Below are positions 44,590 to 56,416 of a DNA stretch of 64,000 nt, one piece after another. Positions within the stretch are counted from its first letter, which is position 1. Each line of letters starts with the position of its first letter. Source of the stretch: Diabrotica undecimpunctata (Eukaryota; Arthropoda; Insecta; Coleoptera; Chrysomelidae). The notes beneath the pieces are model-generated. The model did no database searches. It saw only the letters and a list, made by a program, of their open reading frames with translations, and was not told where the DNA came from. The stretch is from assembly GCF_040954645.1 (NCBI RefSeq), contig NC_092804.1:40143753-40207752 (forward strand). The letters are read 5' to 3'. Position numbers and translations under genes: made by a program.

Positions 44590-46132
44590 ACAAACAGAAA
44601 ACCATCGAAAACGTTGCCCAAGCCATTAAAAAGGTTAAAAATAATAAATCACCAGGAATTGATCAAATTTGCAGTGAGCTCTACAAGAATGGTGGCGATG
44701 CCCTACTACAGACACTGCATAAGCTTTTACTTCTTGTTTGGCATAATGAGACCATGCCTTGTGAATGGTCTCAAGGCGTGATATGCCCGTTACATAAAAA
44801 AGGTGACCAGCTCCAGTGTGACAACTATAGAGGTATAACCCTGTTAACAACTGCTTACAAAATACTAGCAAATATTCTCTACGAAAGGCTGCAAGTTTAC
44901 ACAGTGGGCATAGTTGGTAAATATCAAGCTGGATTCACCCCAGAAAAATCAATAATTGACCAGATTCATTCAATACGATAGATTCTCGAGAAAACATTAG
45001 AATTCAATATTGAAACCCATCACCTATTCGTCGACTTCAAGGCCGCATACGACAGTGTCAAGAGAACAGTGCTATACCAATCAATGCATGAGTTTGGTAT
45101 ACCAGAGAAACTTATCCGACTAACGAGAATGACAATGTCTAAACTTAGAAGCCACTGTTAGAATACAGGGAGATAATTCTAGATCCTTTGAGATAAAGGA
45201 TGGACTCAGACAAGGGGATGCTCTGGCTTGCCTCCTATTTAATATTGCCTTAGAAAAGGCAGTTCGAGATACACGAATTAGGGACGGCGGTACTATTTAC
45301 AATAGATCGATACAAGTCTTAGCATATGCTGATGACATTGACATAATAGGGCGTAGCAAGCGAGATATTGAGCAATATCTCCTAGAATTGGAAACAGCGG
45401 CGAAACAGGTCGGTCTAGTCATCAACGAAGACAAAACCAAGTACATGTTGGTTACAAAGGATCCGATAGCAAATAAGGAACGAGAAACAGTCTTTGGAAG
45501 TCATACCTTTGGACGTGTTGACAACTTCACATACCTTGGGTTGCTATCGACTGCTACCAATAAAACAAGCGAAGAAATCAAAAGACGAATAAATCTTACA
45601 AATAGGGCTATGGACTCCAAAAGCGTTTCCACTCAAGAAACATTCAAAGAAGAACTAAAATTATTATATACAAAACATTGCTGAGGCCGGTCCTCACATA
45701 TGGAGCAGAAACATGAACTCTAACGCAGAAAGATGAAAGACTTTTGGGAATATTTGAGCGTAAAATACTCCGCAATAAATTTGGAGCTATAAACGACCAA
45801 GGGCAGTGGCGCAGAAGATATAATTTTGAATTGTATCAGCTCTTTGATGAGCCAGATGTCATAACGTTCATTAAAACACAGCGACTTAGATGGGCTGGAA
45901 ACATAATACGAATGCCAGAAAATACGATTGCTAAAAAGCTAACCACAGGAACACCTGTAGGAAGAAGAAGCAAAGGCTGACCGCGAATTAGGTGGTTAGA
46001 TGGAGTTGAAACCGACTTACGGATATTAAAAATCAGAAGATGGCAACATGTTGCCAGAAACCGAACAGAATGGCGACGAATCTTAGAGCAGGCCAAGATC
46101 CACAGAGGATTGTCGAGCCAAAGATGATGATG
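44590..46132 (+). mobile_element. LINE fragment: RT from fingers to tail, (GAT)n end
   Basis: The plus strand gives VKNNKSPGIDQICSELYKNG (about 44633), CDNYRGITLLTTAYKILANI (about 44820), GKYQAGFTPEKSIIDQIHSI, FVDFKAAYDSV (about 45030, first RT Asp), a GLRQGDALACLLF block (about 45210), AYADDIDIIG (about 45325), KTKYMLV, FTYLGLLS, ERKILRNKFG (about 45750), RLRWAGNIIRM and a basic tail. A TAG at 44979-44981 stands where a Gln is usual, and frameshifts fall near 45160 and 45690. It ends in GATGATGATG at 46125-46134. Confidence 0.85.
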
Positions 46133-46134
46133 AA

Positions 46135-46860
46135 AACAAACAGAAAAATAAAATATCGATACTAGAATTCGATTCGTAACGATTCAAAATTTAAGTCATC
46201 AAGAATTTCATCCAATTAACCTATTTACGGTCAAGAAAAGGAAAAACTTAAATATGAAAAACAGTATATTTTTCTTATAAAAAACACTAAAGTAACACGT
46301 ATGTCTGATTAAAACAAATTAAAATTAGTCATTTCTTAAAATAAATGGTGTTGCGTATACGCATCAATGGCATAAAGCGTTAAACGATTTGAAATTTAGT
46401 TGTGGCATTTTACTAACATACACAGTATTGTACATTTTTCAAGCATTTACAAGAGTACTGTCGATTGCATTTATAAATAGTGGTCACCACCATTTCTTAC
46501 ACAACACACGGGATCTATAGATTGCTACGTCATTATCATGCAAATCTACCCCTCCCATGGATTTATTATATGCAGAAATTGAGGCTGATTGTGCGATTCT
46601 CTTTTTTAATTTTTTATTACCTATACCTTTTGACAGAGCTGATAGGTACTCAATTATAATAGGTACTGCTTGCTGTCACAATAGAATTATCGTTCCATTT
46701 CAACAGAGAAATAAGTATAAATCGATTCGTCAAACTGTGAATCATAGGAACCCCTCTCCTGTTTTGAGAGCAATTTACCTGGTATCAAAAGATAGTTACT
46801 TGTTCTATTTTAGCGAATAGGCCCTGTGGCGAAGAATCCTTGTGCTTTCAAAAGAGACAA
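46135..46860. other. Non-coding stretch
   Basis: No recognised gene. The short frame at 46557-46820 has no family match. Confidence 0.35.
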
Positions 46861-46864
46861 CAGT

Positions 46865-47992
46865 TTTTAAGACGCGAAAAAGTTATCAAAAAGGATATGA
46901 TACTGAACATTTTTCATATGTGACAAAAGTTCAAGAACTACACTCGCACCAAGGACAAGAACAGTTTTCTTTTCCGCACCTCCCGCGTAAGGATTGAACT
47001 GATAAAGGTATCCATTAGAAGAACACATGCACCAAATCTTAAATCCAAAACGGACAGGCTTGCCTTTGATGTACATCTTGCACGAATGTCGCACAAAATA
47101 AGGAACCATTTGCTCATCAATAGATAAGTGACACGAAAAATTCCAAACTGTAAAAATTTCTGGTTTAGTGAGTCAAAAAAAAAGACCGAATTTTGTAAAT
47201 TTTTCAGTTACATCCAGGTTATCATTATCACTCAAATGTAGGTACCGCTTTATTGATCTGAACTGATTCTGGTTCATCATTTTCTGACAATATCCACAGT
47301 TCTATCCTTATCTAATGACCAATACATATAATGTATGGTAGCCTGACAAGAGTATGATTCCCAGAAAATTCAGCAGTTCTTCTCGTGATAGATAGCAGTC
47401 ATGTTTTGTTATTCTTCCTGCGTATTTTTCCGAAAACTGAATAATAAAATCCATTAGGTCCTCATCCATAAACGTGAAAAAAATATCCAATGGTGACAGG
47501 TCCTCTAATTCGCTTTTCAATTCTTGAATATTTGTTTCTCTTCTTTGGACACAGGTAGATTTTGGTGCACGAATTGTCCAGCACTTACATCGGTTTGCCA
47601 CTTCCTGCCGTTGCTTTAAAGACTTCTCTACGTTGTGTTGCTAAATCTTGATTATTAGATTCCTCATCTAGATCGTCTGGGCTGGAATGAATCCCGAAAG
47701 CCCCTGCTATGCCAATATTCTGGGCATTATATGCAAGGTCCTCTGCGACATCTTCCTCGTCTGTCAGTTGATCTACCTCAGATGTAATATATTTGTCAAT
47801 TCAGAAAGAGAGCTCTATAAAGAAAGAAAAATTTGCCGAGTAATATTTAACAGAAAAAATAATATGTTCAAACGTGCATAAACCTCCAAGAATGAAGATA
47901 TACTTACCATTTTCATCGCGTAACTCACGTACCAGCTCCTCTAAGGCAAGCTCTAGCTGCCTTTGCGTCAAAAATGTTGGCATATTATACAC
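46865..47992 (-). pseudogene. piggyBac-derived (PGBD-like) transposase pseudogene with an intron
   Basis: A first exon at 47992-47908 encodes MPTFLTQRQLELALEELVRE and ends at a GTAAGT donor. Sequence near 47790-47640 is acidic (DQLTDEEDVAEDLAYNAQN), followed by SPLDIFFTFMDEDLMDFI and LSREELLNFLGIILLSGYH (about 47350-47500). After an in-frame gap come FRSIKRYLHLSDNDNLD (about 47230), MVPYFVRHSCKMYIKGKPVR and FNPYAGGAEKK (about 46970-47110). The copy stops near 46865 at the second catalytic region (ILFDNFFAS), so the 3' third of the transposase is missing. Exon-intron structure is typical of PGBD-type insect copies. Confidence 0.75.
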
Positions 47993-49037
47993 AAAATTTT
48001 ATTTTTTTTAAAAGGCAGATTTTATTTTTTCTAATGTACATGTTGAGTAAATGCCTTATTATTATATAAAATTGGTTTCATTATCTTTAAAGAATTGCTT
48101 ATTATATTCAAACGACTACGGCGCTCTAACAAGTACCAATCCCAACGGACATTATTCCCATTTATGGTAGTTGTAAGATGTAAAATTGATTTACATAATT
48201 ATTGTTATGACATCTTAAATTTATTACAACCTGAACAAATAGACCATCAGATAATAAGGACAATTAATGAAATTAACAAGAACAACAAGACCAGAGTTAT
48301 AATGCCAACAGGGGAAACAGAATGCATATAACTAACAGGAGGAATCCGCCAAGGAGACTCGCTCATCCCATTGTTATTCAATATGGTGATGAATCAAATA
48401 ATTCACGAAGTAAGAAAACGACACGGATACCACATGGGAGCGCATAAAATCACGATACAATGCTATGCCGATGATGCAGTACTAATTGCTGATAACGAAG
48501 ATAACCTACAAAGGCAGCTCCACACCTTCAATATCACAGCAAACAAACTTAATATTAGAATATCAGTAGGAAAAACTAAATGTATAGTGATCAGTAAAGA
48601 GCCGCGTAGATGCAAACTAGAAATAGAAGGCAAAATTGTAGAACAAGTAATGAAATTCAATTACCTAGGAGTAGAGATCACTAGTGACAGGGATATAAGA
48701 ACACAGACCATAAGGCCAGCATAAAACGCGGCAAGAGTAAGTGGTTGCCTTCGAGAAACCATATGGAGAAACAAATATCTGACCACGGAAAGCAAAATGA
48801 AAGTATACAAGACAACAGTTACAGTAAGACCAATCCTAACCTCCAGCGGAGACAAGGACCGATACAAGAAAGACGAAACAACAAATCAACAATATCGAAA
48901 TGAAAGTATTAAGATTAATAGCGGGCATATCATTAAGAGACAGACAAACCAACAGAAGTATACGCGAACAATGCAAAATTCAAAATATTAACAGGTGGAT
49001 AAAAACAAGAAAATAAAAAAAAAACTGGAATGAACAT

Positions 49038-49078
49038 TCTATCTGCTCCCATTCAGTTTACGAATGGGAGCAGATAGA
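49038..49078 (+). repeat. 17-bp perfect inverted repeat with 7-base loop
   Basis: TCTATCTGCTCCCATTC (49038-49054) and its exact inverse at 49062-49078, separated by AGTTTAC. It lies in the outer LINE directly at the insertion junction. Confidence 0.95.
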
Positions 49079-49085
49079 TTAGCGA

Positions 49086-49839
49086 CTGAGGGACTTCAGA
49101 GGCTAATGGACAGAATAAACGAGTACAGTCAACAGTACGGACTAAACATTAATACCCACAAAACCAAACAAATGATTGTCAGCAAGGAGAATATAAATGG
49201 GGCTCATCTATACATTAATGGGACGCAGATAGAGCGAGTAAAACAGTATTGCTACCTGGGAACTATTATAAACGAACAGTGGAGCAATGTACAAGAAATA
49301 AAGTGCCGCATAGGAAAGGCAAGAACGGTCTTTAACAAAATGAGCGCCATCTTCAAAAGTCACAACATATCCCTAGATACAAAAATGAGACATTTGAGAT
49401 GCTATGTTTTCTCTGTGTTGTTGTACGGGGCGGAGGCATGGACGCTTACAGACACCACTATTAAAAAACTTGAAGCATTTGAGATGTGGCTTTATAGAAG
49501 AATGCTGAGAATATCATGGACAGCAAGGATCACGAACAAGGAAGTTCTAGAAAAAATGAAGAAGGAACCAGAGATTGTGTTTACGATCAAACGCATAAAA
49601 TTACAATATCTGGGACACGTTATGAGAAATCAGCACCGTTACTCCCTGCTGCAGTCTATATTGCAAGGTAAAGTCAAAGGTAAGCGAGGACCCGGTAGAA
49701 GGAGAATATCATGGCTGCGGAATTTAAGAACATGGTTTAAGAAAACCTCAACGGAGCTGTTTCGAGCCGCAGCGAGCAAGGTCATGATTGCCAATATGAT
49801 TTCCAACATCCGAAACGGATAGGAACCAGAAGAAGAAGA
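49086..49839 (+). mobile_element. Inner LINE copy, 10-bp target duplication, (GAA)n tail
   Basis: AGATTAGCGA is present at 49076-49085 and 49840-49849. The insert holds an open frame to 49822. It starts inside the RT after the FADD block (LQRLMDRINEYSQQYGLNIN, KTKQMIVSKE), then YCYLGTIINEQW, YVFSVLLYGAEAWTL, LEAFEMWLYRRMLRISW, KLQYLGHVMRN and RGPGRRRISWLRNLRTWF. It ends in AGAAGAAGAAGA. It is strongly 5' truncated but not otherwise damaged, so the insertion is recent. Confidence 0.88.
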
Positions 49840-50012
49840 AGATTAGCGAACATCTGTAAAAACAACAAGCCGTATAACAGAAGACCCGTTGGAAGGCCGC
49901 CTAAAGGTGGAAAGATAATGTACGGTCAACAACGACTGAAACAGAATAAGAGGCAGACAAACAGGAGTAATCCTAGTCGTGCGAAGAAGAAGAAGAAGAG
50001 AAGAAATAATAA

Positions 50013-52370
50013 TTATTGTTCTATTTATTAATTATTGTTAATTTTATATGGAGTATATTCATGACATAACTTATGATTATCAATTTTTCCTCGCTAGTTC
50101 CACACTGAACCATATCAAAAATTCACTCTTTTTGTATAAATTGTCACCGTGTCATAACATCTCAAAGATGGATTCCAGAAGTTTTTTATGTCCTTTAGTT
50201 CGATGCTCTATTTAGGTTAAGTAATTGCAGTCCGTGATCATCCTGCTTTATATGCAACACCTATTCGCCTAAGACTTGACAATCTACAAATATGTCCAGT
50301 TTATTTTATTCGTTCAATAATGATATAAATGATAATTGAAAATGAAATTTTATAAAAGGTACCAACAATATTATTATTATTATTAAGACACACTAATAAT
50401 ATTATTAAGATATTTGTCTATCAAGAACAAGTAGTATCCTCAAAACAAATAAATTGTTTTTGGTGCTTTAAATTTTGCAACTGATTTAGTAAACATCCTG
50501 TAGATAGCACATAATACTGTGCTTTGTTATAAAAGCGACCAAAACGTAATATTATACTAAAGTGACCATTTATTTATTAACGCGATATTTATATTAACCA
50601 GTTACAATACAAATAAAAATACCTATCTTTGTAGATAGGCCTTTAGTAAGTGAATCATTTGAAACAATTTTAGAACGTAGACGAAGACTTCGGGTAATAT
50701 ATCTTCAATTTATTTGATTTGTTGTTTGTTTAAACTTTATCAGATCTATCTTAATATTTTTGAGATTTTCATTACCTGTTCATTTTAAGTTGCACTAGTA
50801 TCTTCAGATCAAAGAATAAGCTACTTATCTCTATCAATTTTACCTATAATGCTTCCATCTTCATATACTTCCTACTTACCGTTTACACTTAATATAGATC
50901 CTATGTATCTAAAACTAGCTCTCTTTACAATCCATACGAACCATTATCTTCATCTCAAATCTGAAATCCTAAACATCCTGATTTTGTCTTCAACAAGTTT
51001 CCTAAAAATTAATATCTAATTTCATCATACATATCTGTACCTAGCACAGTGCAGTGCACTGCAATGCAGTACTGTTTGTAGGTTAGATATTAATTCAGAA
51101 TAACTTCAAGATATTTTGGATTGGCCTGTGCGGTCTAAGGTATTTCAATTTCCCATTCCCAGAGGTGAAAAGAGTGTTCCCAATAGTTGTGTTTAAGAGA
51201 CTTTCTAGTTTGTTTTCTACTTCTTCAATTTTAGTTTTCTTGGACGAATATTGCAAGGTCATTGGCGTAAAGAAAGTGCTCAGTCTTCTTCTACACCTTT
51301 TGCCCTCCAGCACAACAAAAAGAGTCTGTTCTTAGCAACGAACGCACGACCCTAACTAGGTGGTAATCACTAAATGTACTCTCAATTTGTAAAGCTGTGT
51401 AATGTGCTCAACAGTGTATTTTCTTTACACATTCACTGTGTTGCGAGAATTTGGCCTGAATTCCCTGATTTTTTTCCTAATTTAAGCAAAACTATGATTA
51501 CTTTAAACTTTCTTCAGGATTTTGGGATTATTACACATTGTATAGTTGTAAAATCCAGTTTGTTGCACCTATGGCCTAAGTGCTTGAGTTATTCAGTGCA
51601 AATATTATTATCCATAACTGTAGCTTTCCCTTTTTTGTCATTTCAGTATCATCGTGAAAGGTATTCTATTCTGAAGCATAATGGAATTTTTAGTATTTTC
51701 ATTTTAGGTTCTATAACTGTTTGTTTCAATAACTGGTTAAAATCAATACCATAATAAAAAAGTATTAACTGCGAAGATTAAACTCTTTGTTTTATTATAA
51801 AAAACAAGTTACCAATGCCAGAATCAGTGTTGATGTAATATATATTTATTTCATAGCAAACTACTGTTAATAATAAACTGTTTTTAGTGTAACCAAAATG
51901 TGATTCATAGAAAAATATCGCAGCAAAAGGCAGAAAACCAAAGTTGAGTTTTATTATTTTTTGGTCGTTTGTTACCTTTACTTGTTAGCCAAGCTCTCCA
52001 AGTTGAATTTTACATAATATACCAATGTATGAAAATTGATGTAATAAACATATTTTATACATTAGTTGGTTTTCTTTATATACTCGGTTCATTGATCCCA
52101 CTCCGAACTGTGTAGTACATATAGCATTCAAATTTTGACTAAGTATAAGTGTTTGCAAGTTACTATATAACCAAGAATCAGTGCTTATTATTAAAATGCG
52201 AATTAAAACAAATGTTAATTTTTTTAAATTTCATAGTCATTAGTTTTATTCATTATTTCATTTTATATTAATATTTCCCATGCAGTTGAAACTTGAACCC
52301 TTAAAACATCAACCATAAATAAATTGAATCCTCTCCTACTGGATAATCCTCAAGATTTGATGTACATCGC
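50013..52370. other. Non-coding stretch
   Basis: No recognised gene. Frames at 51095-51313 (minus) and 51374-51754 (plus) have no family resemblance. Confidence 0.35.
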
Positions 52371-52374
52371 ACAC

Positions 52375-52680
52375 CTCAAAGGAAGAAGTGCTGCATAGAA
52401 CAGGCAAAGAATCGAAAATTTTTCAACACAGTGAGAGTCAGAAAAACATCATACCTAGGCCACATACTGAGAAATAATAAGTACCAATATGCTCAACTAA
52501 TACTGAAAAGGTAGAGGAAAATAGAGGACTAGGAAAAAAAGACTATCGTTGCTAAGAATAATCTGTGATAACGGACAGGGCCAAATTTTGAACAGCTAAT
52601 TAGAACAGTTGAAGACAGAGAATAGTTTGCAATTGTAGTAGCCAATCTCCATTGACGAGAGGACACCTTAAGAAGAAGAT
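52375..52680 (+). mobile_element. LINE 3'-end fragment
   Basis: It encodes VRKTSYLGHILRNNKYQYAQ, then FEQLIRTVEDRE and FAIVVANLH in shifting frames, the C-terminal tail of the same broad LINE group as the copy at 49.1 kb. It ends in AAGAAGAAGAT. Confidence 0.65.
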
Positions 52681-53300
52681 ATATTAGTATTTTCAAATGG
52701 AAAGTTTATATTCAAAATTAATAAATATACACTCCTATAATTTATAATTATTCTTCTTTTTTCAATAAAAAGTATGTAACAGTAAGAATATTTGAACTAT
52801 TAAAAGCAAGTTAGGATTTTTTTGTAATATGTTTCCGATAATGACTAATCAAAATGTTCTCAAACTGAGTAAATCAACTACACATAATAAAGCGTCTTGT
52901 CAGGTATGATATGATGATAACACTGGAAGAAATTGTCAAAAATAGGTAAATTTGTAGGAGAATAAATAACATTCATGATAAAGAGATTTAATTTATTTTT
53001 TTAATTATTAAAAATATACATTTTTAACCCCAGGCCACCTCGCGATTTTTTAAATTTAGCTCAATATTTAGTTGTTTGAATATATTTCAGAAAAGTAGCA
53101 GTATTTTTTACAAATAAAACATTTTTTTTGTTGCGACACAGCTTAAGTGCCACAGAACATAAAGAAATATTTTTGTTGACTGTGACCATACAACTAGTGC
53201 CGCACTTTCCTGTTGCAACGTGTCTATTCGTGGATTTTCGTTTTCATTATACACTGTTTTAATCATTTGTAATCGTACCTTCGGCAAGTGTAGTTTATCA
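52681..53300. other. Non-coding stretch
   Basis: Nothing recognised. Confidence 0.35.
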
Positions 53301-53344
53301 TAGTGCTATAGAGAGTTAAAAAAATCAGTTATGAGAAAGAACAA

Positions 53345-53572
53345 CGTCGAATTCAAATGCTTATAGACGAGATGTTATCTGTTGACGAATGCGACGAAAG
53401 CAATTTATGAGGCGAAAACTCTGAAGATGACTATTTACCTATTGAAGAACGTAGTCAAATCGATACCTCGTCATGCAAATTTCCAGTACGAAAACGTAAA
53501 AAAGTACAACACATGACCACTAAGGACGATGGCATTCAAGATTTACCTAGTACTTCTACTGCTCAGAGTAAG
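53345..53572 (+). pseudogene. Acidic transposase-like N-terminal fragment, possibly piggyBac-type
   Basis: One frame reads LIDEMLSVDECDESN, a stop, then GENSEDDYLPIEERSQIDTS and VRKRKKVQHMTTKDDGIQDL up to a GTAAGT-like donor at 53570. Acidic starts followed by a basic cluster are usual in piggyBac-type transposases, but no catalytic block follows. Weak call. Confidence 0.3.
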
Positions 53573-53620
53573 TAAAACCCATTTTGCTAGACATGGTTTT
53601 TGTAAAGTTTACTCAAAGTA

Positions 53621-54446
53621 AAGGTCGTGGCATATTATCATGCACGTTGCGTTTCCAGCACATAGCGTTTAGTTTCCGAAAAATATAATTTAAATGGTTT
53701 TAAATATGAACAACGCACACTGTCCGGAACATAGCGTTTCAGACACTTAACGTTTCCGTTCAGTATATTTGAAAACAATATTTTACTGATGCCGACGGCT
53801 ACGTAACGAGTCGTAACCGGTTGGTAAGGATAATGTGAATTAGATGTCCGTCGTTTTCCCCCCGTTGTTTATTTAGGTATTTGTCTGATTTTGATAGAGA
53901 GTATTTAAAAAAATAATTTTCGAGGCTATTTTGTCATTTATGCATGTGTTTTTATTGCTTTGTGACAATTAATCACGGAAGTGATAAACAATTAGGACTT
54001 TTGTACGGAAGTGATAACTCTTCTTTTTAAAAATACTTTTTGGTTTGATATGTATGGCTTCGTTAAATGTATTATTTTGTTTTTTAACTGAAGGTGAAAT
54101 TAAATTTAAAACATATTTAAACTGAATCCTATTCATTCTAAAATATCCATAATATTTTTCATCGTCATCAATTAATTCTCTGTATAAAGTCCAGTATTCA
54201 CATTCCTTCTTCCTTTCTCTTAGCATTGGATGTACTTCAAACCTTCTTTTTAACACAGTTTTTCATTCTTCATCGTTAAGTAGAAGAGCAATTGCACATA
54301 ATTTTTGTCGAGAAAAGCGAGATCATATCTTCACCGAATCAAACTGAAACGTTCTATGTATGAAAATGTGAATGCGCAGCCCAATTGCTGGAGTGGAAAT
54401 GCTACGTGCCGGAAACTATACGCGCACGATAATATGTCGCGACCTT
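53621..54446 (-). mobile_element. PIF/Harbinger-type deletion derivative
   Basis: The ends are inverted repeats of about 50 bp: GGTCGTGGCATATTATCATG on the left and GGTCGCGACATATTATCGTG inverted on the right, followed by GTTTCC-type blocks. Inside, the minus strand keeps the N-terminal part of a HARBI1-like nuclease (54310-53960): LCAIALLLNDEE, a TGA, then LKRRFEVHPMLRERKKECEY and YFRMNRIQFKYVLNLI. The catalytic domain and Myb-like gene are missing. The target duplication was not clear. Confidence 0.65.
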
Positions 54447-54758
54447 CAAACCCATTTTGCTTGAAGCCAAAAAAATTTGGTGGAGGAACCATTTAGGTAA
54501 TGTATTATTGGTTGCATATCTTAGTTTGAAAGTCTAAACTTTGACGGATGCGATTTGTATTCTTCTAGATACAAATGAGTCATAATTTTATTAAATGTTC
54601 AAGGAAGTCAATAAAGATAGTTGAAACATACTGAGGGAGTTTTAACTTAAAAAAATGAACGTATTTAACTGAAACACAACGATCATATAATGATGAAGTG
54701 TAAGAAAATTAAATGCTGTTCTGAAGCTATTTACTTGTGGCATCTTAAAGTAATTACT
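54447..54758. other. Non-coding spacer
   Basis: Nothing recognised. Confidence 0.35.
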
Positions 54759-54928
54759 ATTTTAATAGGAATAAGCCACAATTAAAGTTTAAAATAAGTG
54801 TACTTGTCGTTTCAATTTCCACTTCGGAAATCGTTCTCAAAATACAAAACGATTTCCGAAGTGGAAATTGAAACGTCAAATAAACTTATTTATTTTAAAC
54901 TTTAATTGTGGCTTATTCCCATTAAAAT
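54759..54928. mobile_element. Palindromic MITE of 170 bp
   Basis: ATTTTAATAGGAATAAGCC at the left end pairs with the inverse at the right end (one mismatch). The inner 28 bases on each side of the centre are perfectly complementary (CGTTTCAATTTCCACTTCGG and beyond). The loop is about 12 bases. No coding capacity. Confidence 0.85.
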
Positions 54929-56416
54929 GACAATTAAATGATTTTATAAATGCAATAGAGAGGTAGAGGTCATGAAAGATAATCTAATAGTATGTTAAAC
55001 TGTGAATGAAACCAAATATTAAAAAAAGAATAGCTTTAATTATTTGCAGGTAACGATTACGCAGTCAAATATAGCAGAAACATTGTGTCCTGATCAAAAG
55101 CTGGATGGAATGTTTAATAAAATAATAAGATATTGTTCCAAAATAGAAATTAATAAAAATAATGTCTAAAATATCGTTGTAGTTAGTGTAATATTCATGT
55201 TTTGATAAATGTATAAAAACCTTGGTGGTATTATACTTCTCAAATATGCATTCGTCAAATGAAACTAAAAGTATTAGTCATATGAAATTTATAAATGAAG
55301 TTATGAGATAATTTGGAATACGGAACAGTTTCCGCAAAAGAGCATTAAAATAAAAAAATTGCGTAAGAGCAGTTTCTGAATTGGTTATAAAAACATTTTC
55401 TATATTTCACACTTATCACTTTCCATATTTAAATCATATTATTGGCAGTCGAGAGAGTTCATTATTTTTCTACAAAAAATGTGTTAATGGTGTTTCCTCG
55501 TCGATGTCCCACCTTCTATTTAACGTTCTAAATTGTGAGTTATTGGGTCAAGGTCGAACAAAAGATGAAACATGAATTCGATTGATTTATTTAAATTATT
55601 TTTTACAAAATACCGTCAAAACATTGAAAAAAGAATTTGTGAAAATAAAATCAGCTACATAATATAGGGGAATTAATTATCGACAATGAATCTATATTAC
55701 TATAAAACATAAAATATACAGTTATATGAAAATATAATATAGAGTTAAATAATCTTCTGCAAGAGTTAAAAGAAAATAAATAAAAGAGAATTGCACAAAA
55801 AATTAAGAAAATAAATAAAATAGCTGTAGATACTTGCAATGGAAAATTCTTGTATTTTTAATACTAGGATTTTCGTACAAATAAATAAAGCTTTACAAAC
55901 AATCTGTAAGTTTGACTTAAACTTTTTTTTAGTCTCATTGCTCAACCTACAATCTAGCAAAATTGTATGAGTCAAGACACTCAATGGGTAAACTGATTCA
56001 TCCCTGAACAATGACAAAATATCAAAGCCCACATCTTTTGTCCTGGATATAATTCTCAACAGATTCCATCAAAAGTTTAAATTTCAATACAAGTTATACT
56101 CCTTTACAAGAAAAAATACTTCATTTTGTTCAAAATTCATCGTATGAAATATACTTGATGATGGGGGTAATTTATGCAAACTTTTTAAAAACAATTTGAT
56201 ATGGATGCAGTTATTATTGCATATTTCTAATGTGTTTGGTGTTGTAGGAGCTTGCCGTACTGAGAAAGTTTTGAATTTAAGTAACATTTAGCACAAAGAA
56301 ATAATTTTGATTGATCATATAACTAAAATAAAGACCTACCCCATAAATAATCAAGGCATTATAAACATAGAACTATTTAACAAATGAAAAGACTAATATG
56401 TATTTTGTACACACTA
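54929..56416. other. Non-coding stretch with unassigned open frames
   Basis: Minus-strand frames at 55766-56059 and 56084-56287 are open for 97 and 67 codons. They may be parts of one sequence (both read downstream from 56287), but show no motif I recognise. Confidence 0.3.

Larger units (their letters stand above)
48100..50012 (+). mobile_element. Outer LINE copy with (GAA)n tail, interrupted by a second LINE
   Basis: The plus strand has GIRQGDSLIPLLFNMVMNQI (about 48340), QCYADDAVLIADNEDNLQ (about 48457), KTKCIVIS, FNYLGVEITS (about 48656), ETIWRNKYLT, and WNEH near 49027. After the inner LINE the tail resumes at 49850 with ICKNNKPYNRRPVGRPPK and ends in GAAGAAGAAGAAGAAG at 49990-50005. 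The protein reads across the junction as GADRLANICKNNKP, which confirms one original copy. The 5' part is degraded. Confidence 0.82.

Noticed and set aside
51095..51313. 72-codon minus-strand frame, possible LINE
   Set aside because: No RT or endonuclease motif could be aligned with confidence.
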